Shown: in pieces, positions 16,987-26,136 of the stretch
Layout: every line of letters starts with the position of its first letter
How positions within the stretch are numbered: the stretch's first letter is position 1
NCBI RefSeq assembly: GCF_000284295.1
Contig: NC_017093.1
Location: 5,022,001-5,086,000, forward strand
Source: Actinoplanes missouriensis 431
Lineage (GTDB): Bacteria > Actinomycetota > Actinomycetes > Mycobacteriales > Micromonosporaceae
Length of the DNA stretch: 64,000 nt
Reading direction: 5' to 3'
Program-made: the position numbers and the translations under genes
The notes under the pieces: generated by a model
What the model was told of the DNA's origin: nothing
The model's database searches: none
Seen by the model: the letters and a program-made list of their open reading frames with translations, nothing else

Positions 16987-18375
16987 GTGCCACGCCGCTA
17001 CCTCATCCTCGCGATCTGCTGCCTGAGCCTGCTGATCATCAGCTTGGACGTCACGATCGTGAACATCGCGCTGCCCGCCATCCGGACCGAGTTCGGGGCG
17101 AGCGTCTCCGGCCTGCAGTGGACCATCGACGCGTACACCCTGGTGCTGGCGAGCCTGCTGGTCCTGGCCGGCTCGACCGCCGACCGGGTGGGCCGGCGCC
17201 GGGTGTTCCAGATCGGCCTGGCGCTGTTCACGCTCGGGTCGCTGCTGTGCAGCGTGGCGCCGAACCTGCCGACGCTGATCGTGTTCCGGATGGTCCAGGC
17301 GGTCGGCGGCTCGATGCTCAACCCGGTCGCGATGTCGATCATCACGAACACGTTCACCGAGCCGAGGGAGCGGGCCAAGGCGATCGGCGTGTGGGGCGCC
17401 GTGACCGGTTTCAGCATGGCGCTCGGCCCGCTCGCCGGCGGCGCGCTCGTGCACTCCTTCGGCTGGCGGTCGATCTTCTGGATCAACGTGCCGGTCGGCA
17501 TCGCGGCCTTCGTGCTGGCCTGGCGGTTCATCCCGGAGTCGCGCGCCGGGCACCCGCGCCGCCTCGACCCGGTCGGGCAGGTTCTGGTGCTGACCACGCT
17601 GGCCTCGATCACGTACGCCATCATCGAAGGACCGGCGGCGGGCTGGACGTCCGCGCAGACCCTGGGATGCTTCGCGCTGGGGATCGCCGCCCTCGGCGGC
17701 CTGCTCTGGTGGGAGCCCCGCCGCGCCGAACCGCTGATCGAGCTGACCTTCTTCCGCAGCGCCCCGTTCAGCGGCGCCACCCTGATCGCCGTCTGCGCGT
17801 TCGCCGCCCTCGGCGGCTTCCTCTTCCTCAACACCCTCTACCTGCAGTCCGAACGCGGCCTGTCGCCCCTGCACGCCGGCCTCTACACGCTCCCGATGGC
17901 CGCGATGACGGTGATCGCCTCGCCGCTCTCCGGCCGCCTGGTCGCCGCCCGCGGCACCCGCCTGCCCCTGACGATCGCCGGTTCCGCGATGGCCCTCGGC
18001 ATGCTCCCGCTGACCATGGCCGGCCCGGACTCACCGGTCTGGCAGCTCTTCGCCGGCTACCTGCTCTTCGGTTTCGGCTTCGGCATGGTCAACACCCCGA
18101 TCACCAGCACCGCCGTCTCCGGCATGCCGCGCGCCCAGGCCGGCGTGGCCGCCGCGATCGCCTCGACCAGCCGCCAGGTCGGCAGCGCCCTCGGCGTGGC
18201 GGTGATCGGCGCGGTCGTCGCCTCCGCCGCCGCCGGTTCCGCCTCCGGTGGGCACGCCGGCTGGTGGATCCTCTTCGGGCTGGGCCTGGCGGTGCTGGCG
18301 CTCGGTCGCTTCAGCACGGGCCGCTGGGCCCAGACCACCCGATCCCGGGGGTACGCGGAAAGCGTCCCGGCATGA
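16987..18375 (+). CDS. MFS drug exporter, DHA2 (EmrB/QacA) type
   Basis: A 462-residue multi-pass membrane protein with about 14 hydrophobic segments. The DHA2 signatures are clear: LDVTIVNIALPAI in helix 1, LQWTIDAYTL, GSTADRVGRRRVF after helix 2, and WGAVTGFSMALGPLAGG in helix 5 (motif C of proton antiporters). It should export toxic or signalling compounds in exchange for protons. GTG 16987 follows CTACCGGA. Its stop overlaps the next gene's start as ATGA, so it forms an operon with the radical SAM protein. A 78-bp gap separates it from divergent glgX. Confidence 0.85.
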   Translation: MPRRYLILAICCLSLLIISLDVTIVNIALPAIRTEFGASVSGLQWTIDAYTLVLASLLVLAGSTADRVGRRRVFQIGLALFTLGSLLCSVAPNLPTLIVFRMVQAVGGSMLNPVAMSIITNTFTEPRERAKAIGVWGAVTGFSMALGPLAGGALVHSFGWRSIFWINVPVGIAAFVLAWRFIPESRAGHPRRLDPVGQVLVLTTLASITYAIIEGPAAGWTSAQTLGCFALGIAALGGLLWWEPRRAEPLIELTFFRSAPFSGATLIAVCAFAALGGFLFLNTLYLQSERGLSPLHAGLYTLPMAAMTVIASPLSGRLVAARGTRLPLTIAGSAMALGMLPLTMAGPDSPVWQLFAGYLLFGFGFGMVNTPITSTAVSGMPRAQAGVAAAIASTSRQVGSALGVAVIGAVVASAAAGSASGGHAGWWILFGLGLAVLALGRFSTGRWAQTTRSRGYAESVPA

Positions 18376-19448
18376 CGGACAATTGGCCCGTGAGCGATCT
18401 CCTGGACATCCGCCGCATCTACCTCGAGCCGGCGGCGGCTGAGCTGCCCCGCGGCAAGGAGGTGCTCGCCCGCCATCCGGACGCCACGATCGTCGAGGTG
18501 GAGAGTCACCAGCGGATCCCGGAGCTCTACGGCGACGAGACCAACGTGCGGCGCTGGGTGCGGATCAAGCGGGAGGCGCTGGTCCTCGGGGTGAAGAAGA
18601 CGATGACCGCCCGGCCGAACGGGCGGTCCGCCGACTTCATCGCGCCGTCGACGGCGAACGGGTGCGCGATGGCCTGCGCCTACTGCTACGTCCCGCGGCA
18701 CAAGGGATACAGCAACCCGATCACCGTCTTCGCGAACATCGAGCGGATCACGGCGTACCTGGAAAGGCATGTGCGGAAGCAGGGGGTGAAGCCCTCCGCC
18801 AACGAGTGCGACCCGCTCAGCTGGGTCTACGACATCGGCGAGAACTCGGATTGCGCGCTGGACGCGCGGATCAGCGACAACGTCCGGGACCTGGTCACGC
18901 TGTTTCGCGACCTGCCCACCGCGAAGGCCAGTTTCGCCACCAAGCACGTGAACCGCGATCTGCTGGACTGGGACCCGCGCGGGCGTACCCGGATCCGGTT
19001 CTCGCTGATGCCGCCGGCCGACGCGAAAGTGCTGGACATCCGGACCAGCGGCATCGCCGAGCGGATCGCCGCGATCGACGATTTCGTGGCCGCCGGTTAC
19101 GAGGTGCACGTCAATTTCAGCCCGGTCGTGGTGCGCGACGGCTGGCTGGCCGACTGGGCGGACCTGCTGGACCACCTGGACGCCGGGATCGGCGCGGCGG
19201 CGAAACAGCAGCTGGCCGCGGAGATCATCTTCCTCACCCACAACCGCGGGCTGCACGAGGTCAATCTGGGCTGGCACCCGAAAGCCGAGGACCTGCTCTG
19301 GCGCCCCGACCTGCAGCAGGTGAAACGGTCGCAGAACGGCGATCTGAACGTCCGTTACCGCACCGGTGAGAAGGGCGCCTACGTCCGCGCGCTCACCGAC
19401 CTGATCGCCGAGCGAACCCCCTACCTCCGGGTCAGATACGCCTTCTAG
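18372..19448 (+). CDS. Spore-photoproduct-lyase-family radical SAM protein
   Basis: A 358-residue protein of the actinobacterial spore photolyase-like family. The radical SAM iron-sulfur motif is CAMACAYC (Cys98, Cys102, Cys105). Other shared blocks are ADFIAPSTANGC, NITVFAN-like TVFANIERI, ANECDPLSWVYDIGENSD, FATKHVNRDLL and RFSLMPP. True spore photoproduct lyases repair UV-made thymine dimers; the function of the actinobacterial branch is not established. Start ATG 18372 overlaps the MFS stop; GTG 18390 is an alternative. Its TAG shares CTAG with the convergent chemotaxis gene. Confidence 0.82.
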   Translation: MTDNWPVSDLLDIRRIYLEPAAAELPRGKEVLARHPDATIVEVESHQRIPELYGDETNVRRWVRIKREALVLGVKKTMTARPNGRSADFIAPSTANGCAMACAYCYVPRHKGYSNPITVFANIERITAYLERHVRKQGVKPSANECDPLSWVYDIGENSDCALDARISDNVRDLVTLFRDLPTAKASFATKHVNRDLLDWDPRGRTRIRFSLMPPADAKVLDIRTSGIAERIAAIDDFVAAGYEVHVNFSPVVVRDGWLADWADLLDHLDAGIGAAAKQQLAAEIIFLTHNRGLHEVNLGWHPKAEDLLWRPDLQQVKRSQNGDLNVRYRTGEKGAYVRALTDLIAERTPYLRVRYAF

Positions 19449-21058
19449 ACCCGGAACCTCGACACCAGGGTGTTCAGGTCGGTCGACATCCGGGCCAGCT
19501 CGGCGATCGCCTGCTGCGTCTCGGCCACGCCCTGACTGGTGCTGGTGGCGGCCTGTGCCACGCCGGTGATGCTGCGCGAGATGTCGCCGGTTCCGCTGGC
19601 CGCCTCGGAGACGCTGCGGTTCATCTCGGCCGTGGTCGCGGTCTGTTCCTCCACAGCGGACGCGATGGTGGTCTGGAAGTCGCTGATCCGGGCGATCACC
19701 ACGGAGATCTTCTCGATCGCCTCGACCGCTCCCTCGGTGTCCACCTGGATGGCCTCGACCCGGCGGGAGATGTCCTCGGTGGCCCGCGCGGTCTCCTGCG
19801 CCAGGTCCTTGACCTCGCTCGCGACCACGGCGAAGCCCTTGCCCATCTCGCCGGCCCGCGCCGCCTCGATCGTCGCGTTGAGGGCCAGCAGGTTGGTCTG
19901 CTCGGCGATCGCCGTGATCGTCTTGATCACGTTGCCGATCTCGGCGGACGACTCGCCCAGCTTGTTCATGGTGCTGGAGGTGACCGAGGCGAGCCCGACC
20001 GCCTCCGCGGCGACCTGCGCGGCCTCGCTCGCGTTGTGCGAGATCTCCCGGATCGACGCGCCCATCTCCTCGCCACCGGCCGACACCGTGTCCACGCTGC
20101 GGGAGATCTCCTCGGCGGCGCTGGAGACGGCGGCCGACTGGTCCGAGGCCTGCTGCGCCGACGCCGCGATCTGCGCCGCCGTGCTGGTCATCTCCTCGCT
20201 CGCGCCGGCCAGCGACGCGGCCGACCCCTCGATCGTGACGATCGCGTCGCGCAGCGAGGCGGTCGCGGCGTCCAGCGACCGGCCCATCTTGCCGGTCTCG
20301 TCGTTGCTGGTCAGGCCGGTACGCTGGGTGAGGTCACCGATCTCCAGGGCTTGGCAGACCCGCTGCACCGCGCCGATCGACTTCACGATCCGCATCGCGA
20401 CGTAGGTGGCCAGGGCCAGCGCCACGGCGAGACCGACGACGAGCAGGGCGATCTGGATCGTCCGGTTCGTCTCGAAGCTGGTCTTGGCCGACTCGGCGTT
20501 CTTGGCCGCGTCGGCGGTCTCGGCGGCGTCCAGCTCCGTCAGGTCGGCATAGATCTTCTGCAACAGCGGGATGGTCACCGTGTCCCGGACCTTGGACCAG
20601 GCGGCCAGCTGGCTCTTGGCGCCGAGCGGCAGCAGCTGCGTCTGCGCGGCCTCGGCATAGGCGTCCCACTGCTTCTGCAGGTCGGCGATCGTGTCCGGGT
20701 CACCGCTCGGATCGCTGTTCCGATAGGTGGTCATCGCGTCGCCGAACGCCGTCAGATCGGTCTCGAACGCCGCGGTGAACTTGGCGATCGACGCCTGGTC
20801 CGGCGAGAGCGCCTGGTTCGCCACGTCCGACCGGGCCTGCAGCACGGTCGCCTTGATCTGCCCGACGGCCTTGATGCTCGCCACGTTGCTCTGGTAGATC
20901 AGCTGCGCCTTGTCGCTGACCTCGCTGAGCGAGACCAGACCGCCGATGCCGACGACGAGCGCCACGAGGGCCGCCAGCGCCACCGCACCGAGGATCTTGG
21001 CCTTCACGCTGAGGTCCGCGAGGGACCAGCCGCGCTTGGCGGAGTTCTCCGAGCTCAC
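19445..21058 (-). CDS. Methyl-accepting chemotaxis protein
   Basis: A 537-residue receptor: TM1 about residues 22-44, a four-helix-bundle sensor (45-200), TM2 201-222, HAMP (~223-275), then a long signalling coiled coil with the conserved hairpin tip TAIAEQTNLLALNATIEAARAG split here as EQTNLLALNA plus TIEAARAG. It would signal through CheA/CheW to flagella, which fits motile zoospores. No CheR/CheB pentapeptide is visible at the C-terminus (ends VSRFRV). GTG 21058 has GGTAGGG upstream; the open frame extends further but lacks a better site. Confidence 0.88.
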   Translation of the reverse strand: MSSENSAKRGWSLADLSVKAKILGAVALAALVALVVGIGGLVSLSEVSDKAQLIYQSNVASIKAVGQIKATVLQARSDVANQALSPDQASIAKFTAAFETDLTAFGDAMTTYRNSDPSGDPDTIADLQKQWDAYAEAAQTQLLPLGAKSQLAAWSKVRDTVTIPLLQKIYADLTELDAAETADAAKNAESAKTSFETNRTIQIALLVVGLAVALALATYVAMRIVKSIGAVQRVCQALEIGDLTQRTGLTSNDETGKMGRSLDAATASLRDAIVTIEGSAASLAGASEEMTSTAAQIAASAQQASDQSAAVSSAAEEISRSVDTVSAGGEEMGASIREISHNASEAAQVAAEAVGLASVTSSTMNKLGESSAEIGNVIKTITAIAEQTNLLALNATIEAARAGEMGKGFAVVASEVKDLAQETARATEDISRRVEAIQVDTEGAVEAIEKISVVIARISDFQTTIASAVEEQTATTAEMNRSVSEAASGTGDISRSITGVAQAATSTSQGVAETQQAIAELARMSTDLNTLVSRFRV

Positions 21059-21191
21059 CGCCCTACCGTAAGACGTCACCGGGGACTGCGCGGCCCACTC
21101 CGGACGCGAAAGGACGGGGAACGGGCGGTCCCTCTTCTCCTCGGTGCGCACCCGTCACACCCGGCTCACCATCCCCGGACCGGCACGGAAG

Positions 21192-21216
21192 AGCCCGGCG
21201 GGATCGCCGCCGGGCT
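21192..21216 (-). terminator. Intrinsic terminator after the secreted lipase gene
   Basis: Perfect 10-bp GC stem AGCCCGGCGG/CCGCCGGGCT around loop GATCG, beginning 27 nt after the lipase stop on the minus strand and followed there by CTCTTCC. The plus strand has TTTCC after it, so it could work both ways. Confidence 0.65.
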
Positions 21217-21242
21217 TTCCGGGTGGTGCGCAGGAACGAGGG

Positions 21243-22346
21243 TCAGGCGAAGCGGGCCGCGATCCAGTCGGCCACGTAGTCGGCGGACTCGATGACCGCC
21301 TCGTCGTGGTCGGCGTCCGGGAGGCCGAGGAACGTGACGGGCACCCCGTACGACTGAATCTTGGGCACCAGATAGTCCGTGGAGAGGAAGAACGGGACGG
21401 CCTCGTCGTCGGTGCCGTGCACGATCAGCACCGGCGCGCTCGGTGCCGTCTGGGCCGGGTTCTCGTAGGCGGCCAGCTTGTTGACCACCGCGACCGGCAC
21501 CTGCCCGTTCGTGACGAGCTGCGCGGCGGTGAAGTTCTTGTACGTCGCGAGGATCTCGTAGAGGCATCCGGTGCTCAGCACGCCGGTCTTCGCCTCGGCC
21601 GGGGCGGCCAGGACCGAGTACGGGTGGAACGTCGGGTCCACGGCCGCGAGCCCGTACAGGGCCATCACCAGGTAACCCTGTCCCTCGGTTCCGGCGATGA
21701 CCGGGATGATCTGCTCGGTGTTGGAGACCGGGGCGATGCTGGCCGTGCCCTTCAGCTGCAGCGTCCCGTCGTAGGAGGGCGCCAGCTGGCTCGCGAAGAG
21801 CGCGCCCTGCCCGCCCTGCGAGTGACCGTCGACGACGTACTGGAGGGAGAGCGACGCGTCGAGGTTGCGCGCCGCCTTGACGCTGTCGATCAGCGACCGT
21901 CCGGCGCTGGCGCCGATCAGGTACGGGTGCGCCTGGGCCGTACCCAGTCCGGGGTAATCCGGCGCCGTGACGGTCCAGCCGCGGCTGAGCAGTTCGGCGA
22001 CCGCGATGCGCGCCTCCTCCCAGAAGACGCCTTGATTGGTGGACGGCGCGCATTGGTCGGCGAGGCCCGTGGTGCCGTGCCCCCACGCGACGATCTTGCC
22101 GTTCTTCCCGGTTTTCGGAGTCAGGATCAGACCGGTGGCGGTGATGACGTTTCCGGTCACTCCGGTGGTGACGTATTGGATGCGGCGCCCGGTGGCGAGC
22201 GGCGCCAGTTCGGCCGGCAGGGTGGCGGCCGAACTGGTCAGCACGATGCCGGGCAGGGATGCCGCGGCCGCTGGCTGGGCGGTCGCGGCGACCGTGCCGA
22301 CGGCGGCGAGGAGCGCCGCGAGCAGCACGTGTGACACGGATTTCAT
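21243..22346 (-). CDS. Secretory lipase-family alpha/beta hydrolase
   Basis: A 367-residue exported hydrolase. The signal peptide (MKSVSHVLLAALLAAVG...) is cut near AAAA-SLPG. The alpha/beta hydrolase triad is visible: nucleophile Ser176 in GHSQGGQ, Asp313/Asp314 in VHGTDDEAVP, and His347 in PDADHDEA. WGHGTTGLADQC carries the oxyanion-loop HG. The layout fits the secretory lipase (LIP) family acting on acylglycerols or other esters outside the cell. ATG 22346 is preferred over 22427 because it gives a proper signal peptide and has GGAGAGAA upstream. Confidence 0.82.
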   Translation of the reverse strand: MKSVSHVLLAALLAAVGTVAATAQPAAAASLPGIVLTSSAATLPAELAPLATGRRIQYVTTGVTGNVITATGLILTPKTGKNGKIVAWGHGTTGLADQCAPSTNQGVFWEEARIAVAELLSRGWTVTAPDYPGLGTAQAHPYLIGASAGRSLIDSVKAARNLDASLSLQYVVDGHSQGGQGALFASQLAPSYDGTLQLKGTASIAPVSNTEQIIPVIAGTEGQGYLVMALYGLAAVDPTFHPYSVLAAPAEAKTGVLSTGCLYEILATYKNFTAAQLVTNGQVPVAVVNKLAAYENPAQTAPSAPVLIVHGTDDEAVPFFLSTDYLVPKIQSYGVPVTFLGLPDADHDEAVIESADYVADWIAARFA

Positions 22347-22539
22347 GTGGACCCCGTTCTCTCCTGGAGCGAACCGCGCGGAACACGCGAATTTGTGATC
22401 GCGAGCGCCCAGCCTAAAACCGATCACGGGCGGCCGAATCCGTATTCACGTACACAGATACTCAGCCACCTATCCGATGTGGAATCACCGGTTGCGCCAA
22501 AGCGAAGATCCATTTAAGCCGATCTTTACGGAGAACGTT

Positions 22540-23808
22540 TCAGACGCCGCTCGGGAAGGTCTCCGGCTCGCGCCTGTCGACCCGCAGAGTGTGCAGCGGG
22601 CGCAGCGCGTGCGTCTCGTCGAACCAGAGGAACGCGTCGTAGCGGCCGCCCAGGATCGTGGGCACGTAATTGGCCCAGCGTTCCCGGTGCGGCTGGTAGA
22701 CCACGCCGATCGCCCGATGGGCAAGAACGGTCGTGAGCAGATCCGGCCCGTCGGTCCCGGCGGGGAAGACGAACAGGCCGCAGGCCGGCGCCGCCGCGTG
22801 CAGCACGTCCTCCAGGGAGTCCGGCCGCGCCTGCGGCACGCCCATCACCTCCATCTGGGCACCCCAGGCGGGTCCGGCCACCACACTTCCCCGGTACGTT
22901 CCGCAGCCCACCAGCACGACCTCGTCGTCACCGAAGCGCTCCCGCGCGAGCTGCCCGAGGGTGACCTCCCCGTACCGGGACTGATCCGTGGCGCGGGCGT
23001 CCCCGACGTGCGTGTTGTGCGCCCAGACGACGGCTTTCGAGCGCGGGCCGTACCGGTCGAGCAGCCGGTCCAGGGTCTGGTCCATGTGCCGGTCCCGGAT
23101 GTTCCAGGCCTCCGGCCCGCCCTGCACCATGCTCCGGTAGTAGCCCTCGGCACCGGCCACCACCTCGGCGTTCTGCCACACCCCGAAGTCCCGGTCCTGG
23201 AGCGCGGCCAGCATCCGGACCACGCTCTCCTGGCAGCCGGCCGAGACGAACTGGGTGGACCAGGCGTACGCGTTGGGGTCCTCGGCGAACGGCTCGAAGC
23301 ACTTGTACGCCTCCAGCGCCGCGGGCACCAGGTCCGGGTCGTGCTCACGCAGCCAGGTGAGGATCTGGTGCATCGACTCCCAGAGCGAGTAGACGTCGAG
23401 CCCGTGGAAGCCGACCCGGTCGTCCGGCGGCCTGCGCGCGTTGAAGCCGCGCAGCCAGCGGGCGAAGTCGACGGTCTCCTCGTTCGCCCACATCCAGGTC
23501 GGCCACCTGTCGTACCGGACCAGGGCGGCCCGCGGGTCCTCCGGCGCGCCCGGCGCGCACCGCACCGCGCCGTCCACCCGATCGCAGTCCGGCCAGTCCC
23601 CCTCGACCGCCACGAACGAGAACCCGCGCTCCTCGATGAGCCGCCGGGTCAGCGCCGCGCGCCAGGTGTAGAACTCGTGCGTCCCGTGGGTGGCCTCGCC
23701 GATCTGGACGACCCGCGCGCCGGCCGCCCGATCCAGGAGGATCTCCAGATCCCCCGGGTCGCGCAACGGCCGGGCGATGGACGCCACCTCGTCCCCGTAC
23801 CGGATCAT
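22540..23808 (-). CDS. Erythromycin esterase family protein
   Basis: A 422-residue protein of the erythromycin esterase (EreA-like) family: GEATHGTHEFY with the catalytic His region, FVAVEGDWPD, NEETVDFARWLRGFN, FHGLDVYSLW, and VVWAHNTHVGDA holding another conserved His. Family members use a metal-free His/Glu hydrolytic mechanism, and EreA opens the macrolide lactone; most chromosomal members have unknown substrates. It starts 28 bp after the PP2C gene on the same strand, so the two probably form one transcript. A role in macrolide resistance is possible but unproven. Confidence 0.82.
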   Translation of the reverse strand: MIRYGDEVASIARPLRDPGDLEILLDRAAGARVVQIGEATHGTHEFYTWRAALTRRLIEERGFSFVAVEGDWPDCDRVDGAVRCAPGAPEDPRAALVRYDRWPTWMWANEETVDFARWLRGFNARRPPDDRVGFHGLDVYSLWESMHQILTWLREHDPDLVPAALEAYKCFEPFAEDPNAYAWSTQFVSAGCQESVVRMLAALQDRDFGVWQNAEVVAGAEGYYRSMVQGGPEAWNIRDRHMDQTLDRLLDRYGPRSKAVVWAHNTHVGDARATDQSRYGEVTLGQLARERFGDDEVVLVGCGTYRGSVVAGPAWGAQMEVMGVPQARPDSLEDVLHAAAPACGLFVFPAGTDGPDLLTTVLAHRAIGVVYQPHRERWANYVPTILGGRYDAFLWFDETHALRPLHTLRVDRREPETFPSGV

Positions 23809-23836
23809 GCTGATCCGGTACCCCGGGCGATGCGCC

Positions 23837-25126
23837 CTATACGTCCGACTTAGCCAGGCCGGCGATCCGGTCCGGGCAGGGCCGCCGGGCCCGGTGGGGC
23901 AGCGGGCGTGCCGCCAGCACACAGGTGTCGTCGTCCGGGTTGGCCCGGCGCAGCCGTGCCACCAGCTCGGCGAGCGGGCGCGCCGGCGACGCCCGGACCG
24001 CCTCGTCGACCGTGGCCATCACCGCGTCCATGCCGGTGTCCAGGCTCTGCCCGCGATGCTCGACCAGGCCGTCGGTGTAGAGCAGCAGCACGTCGCCGGG
24101 CAGGAAACCGGTGACCGCCTCGGGATAGGCCGCCCCGTCGACGACGCCGAGCATCGGACCGGGCGGGCGGATCAGCGGGCGAGTGCGGCCGCCGGAGTTG
24201 AGCAGCGGCGGCGGGTGACCGGCCTGCGCCCAGACCAGCTCGCCCCGGGCCGGGTCGTAACGGGCGATCACCGCGGTGGCGGCCACCTCGGGGGTCTGCG
24301 CGCCGAGCTCGCAGGTGAGCTGGTTGAGGTGCCCGAGCAGCGCGCCCGGATCGCTGGTGATCACGGTGAGCGCGCGCAGGGCGTGCCGCAGCTGCGCCAT
24401 CGTGGTGGCCGCCGGCGTGCCGTGCCCGGCGACGTCGCCCACCGCGAGCAGCACCGAGCCGTCCCGCACGGCCGCCGCGTGGTACCAGTCGCCGCCGACC
24501 ATGGTCTCCTCGGTGGCCGGCAGGTAGCGCACGGCCGCCTTGAGGCCGGGCAGCTCGATCGGCTCCTCCGGGATCGGCAGGATGATCCGCTGCAGCCGGG
24601 CGGTGAGGTCGTGCTCGGCGGCCGACGTCCGGCGCTGCTCGTCGAGCTCGTGCTCGACCGCGGCGAGCCGTTCCGCCCTGGTCTGCTGGTCGGTGACGTC
24701 CTGCACGATGCCGTGGATGCGCAGCGGCCGCCCGTCGGCGTCCCGGACCGCGTCGGCGACCGTACGCAGGTGCTTGACCCGCCCGCCGATCCGCACCCGG
24801 CTGATCAGATCGACCCGTTCCGCGCGGCGGAACGCGTCAAGCGCCGCGAGCCGCAGCGGCTGGTCGTCGGGGACCGCGGCCTCCTCCGCCTCCTGCTGGC
24901 TGAGCGGGCCGAGCGCCGGGTCCCGCTCGTAGATCCGGTAGATCTGCGGCGACCAGTAGACCTCGCCGCTGACCAGGTCCCACTCGCCCCAGCCGAGTTT
25001 GCCGAGCTCCTCCATGCCGGCCAGGCGCTCCTCGACGCGGACCCGGGCCGCCGACGACGCGTCCGGGCCGGGCGCGCTCACCGCCTGCGCGTACGCCTGA
25101 CCGCCCACCGGAGACCTCCCACCCAC
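23837..25126 (-). CDS. PAS-PP2C (SpoIIE-type) Ser/Thr phosphatase
   Basis: A 429-residue signalling protein. A PAS-like domain covers ~residues 40-165 (GWGEWDLVSGEVYWSPQIYRIY, ISRVRIGGRVKHLRTV). It is followed by a coiled linker and a SpoIIE-type PP2C domain: GGDWYHA, LAVGDVAGHG (metal-binding Asp/Gly pair), GMDAVM and DDTCVLAARP at the end. Such proteins dephosphorylate anti-anti-sigma STAS proteins, and two STAS proteins occur in this window (37004 and 57084). GTG 25126 follows AGGAG by 6 nt. Upstream of an EreA-like gene. Confidence 0.85.
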   Translation of the reverse strand: MGGRSPVGGQAYAQAVSAPGPDASSAARVRVEERLAGMEELGKLGWGEWDLVSGEVYWSPQIYRIYERDPALGPLSQQEAEEAAVPDDQPLRLAALDAFRRAERVDLISRVRIGGRVKHLRTVADAVRDADGRPLRIHGIVQDVTDQQTRAERLAAVEHELDEQRRTSAAEHDLTARLQRIILPIPEEPIELPGLKAAVRYLPATEETMVGGDWYHAAAVRDGSVLLAVGDVAGHGTPAATTMAQLRHALRALTVITSDPGALLGHLNQLTCELGAQTPEVAATAVIARYDPARGELVWAQAGHPPPLLNSGGRTRPLIRPPGPMLGVVDGAAYPEAVTGFLPGDVLLLYTDGLVEHRGQSLDTGMDAVMATVDEAVRASPARPLAELVARLRRANPDDDTCVLAARPLPHRARRPCPDRIAGLAKSDV

Positions 25127-25370
25127 TCTGGACTCCTGCTTACGCCAGGGCGTGGCGGCGCCGCATCCTCCGATCATCCGGGCCGGGCTCCCGCCTGCGA
25201 CATCGTGTCCGGCGGGTCACCCGGTCGGGCGTCGGGTTTTCGGGCAGCATCGTCGCCGGATCCGGATGTCACCGCGGGCGGCCGCGGGGCGGCCACGAGA
25301 GCCGCGGAGATCTACCGTGGTCACGTGGCGGTGCGGTGCCGTCGTCTCCGACGATGAAGGTGGTGCGGCC

Positions 25371-25811
25371 GTGGAATCGCACGGGAACGGGTCGGTGCGG
25401 TGGCGATGGTTGTGCCGGGTCGGTGTGCACACCGCGACGCCAACCCTGGTGGACGTGAGCCCCTGCCGGCGGGAAGCCCGCTGCGGCAGGTGCAACCGGC
25501 TGATGGATTCAGCGGAGGCTCACGACTGGGGTAAGAAGTCCAAGAAGGACGCTCGCTGCATCACCGTGGTCAACTGCCGCCGCTGCGCGAAGAGAGAGAC
25601 CCATTACCAGCACCGTCTCCGCAGGGAGCCGGACGTGCGTCTGGCGTTCAAGGCGCATCCCACCGTGCCGGCTCAGGAGCCGTGCATGGTCTACGAGGTC
25701 TGCCTCGACTGCGGACACGGCTTCTCCGGGGACTACGAGCACGACAGGGAGGAGCACCCGCCGTACCGGTGTCGTCGCTGCGGTGACTGGGTGGACGACG
25801 GCGACGCTTGA
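25371..25811 (+). CDS. Cysteine-rich protein with four CxxC pairs, function unknown
   Basis: A 146-residue protein. CGRC, CRRC, CLDC and CRRC pairs occur along its length, with additional single cysteines (SPC, ARC, EPC), suggesting two zinc ribbons. The final pair is followed by an acidic C-terminal tail (DWVDDGDA). Acidic and basic stretches alternate. No signal peptide is seen. The open frame extends to 25152, but GTG 25371 with GAAGGTGG upstream gives a plausible start. I do not recognise the family. The 244-bp gap 25127-25370 before it, divergent from the phosphatase gene, showed no clear motif. Confidence 0.6.
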   Translation: MESHGNGSVRWRWLCRVGVHTATPTLVDVSPCRREARCGRCNRLMDSAEAHDWGKKSKKDARCITVVNCRRCAKRETHYQHRLRREPDVRLAFKAHPTVPAQEPCMVYEVCLDCGHGFSGDYEHDREEHPPYRCRRCGDWVDDGDA

Positions 25812-25821
25812 TCCCACTCAC

Positions 25822-26136
25822 TCAGAGCTCGAAGAGCGACCGCATCGCCTCGGCCAGACGGGCCATGCTCGCGCCGGTGACCATGCCGATCCGCTCGGCG
25901 CCGGTCGACGCCGGGAGCCGGCGCATCCGGTTGATCACCACGACTCCGGTGATCGGATCCTGTTCGGTCAGCGCCACCGCGTACGGCGGGAGCTCGGTGA
26001 CGCCGCGCTGACGCACGATCGGCGCGCAGAACGGGGCGGCGCTGGAGCGCTCGTTGTAGCTGTCCCCGGAGAGAACGAGCACGCGGTATCGCAGGTCGGA
26101 ACGGTCACCGATGGTCCAGATCTCCCCGCGGCGCAC
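25822..26136 (-). CDS. MazF/PemK-like toxin, no antitoxin gene seen
   Basis: A 104-residue protein with the MazF/PemK pattern: VRRGEIWTIGDR at the N-terminus (the R-x-G-x-I/V-W start), RVLVLSGDSYNE, CAPIVRQRG and VVINRMRRLP. MazF-type toxins cut mRNA at short sites. No antitoxin reading frame lies next to it: the 103 bp upstream to the diguanylate cyclase gene hold no credible open frame and the downstream gene is convergent. Start GTG 26136 is chosen because the family begins at this motif; an open frame extends to 26217. Confidence 0.65.
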   Translation of the reverse strand: MRRGEIWTIGDRSDLRYRVLVLSGDSYNERSSAAPFCAPIVRQRGVTELPPYAVALTEQDPITGVVVINRMRRLPASTGAERIGMVTGASMARLAEAMRSLFEL

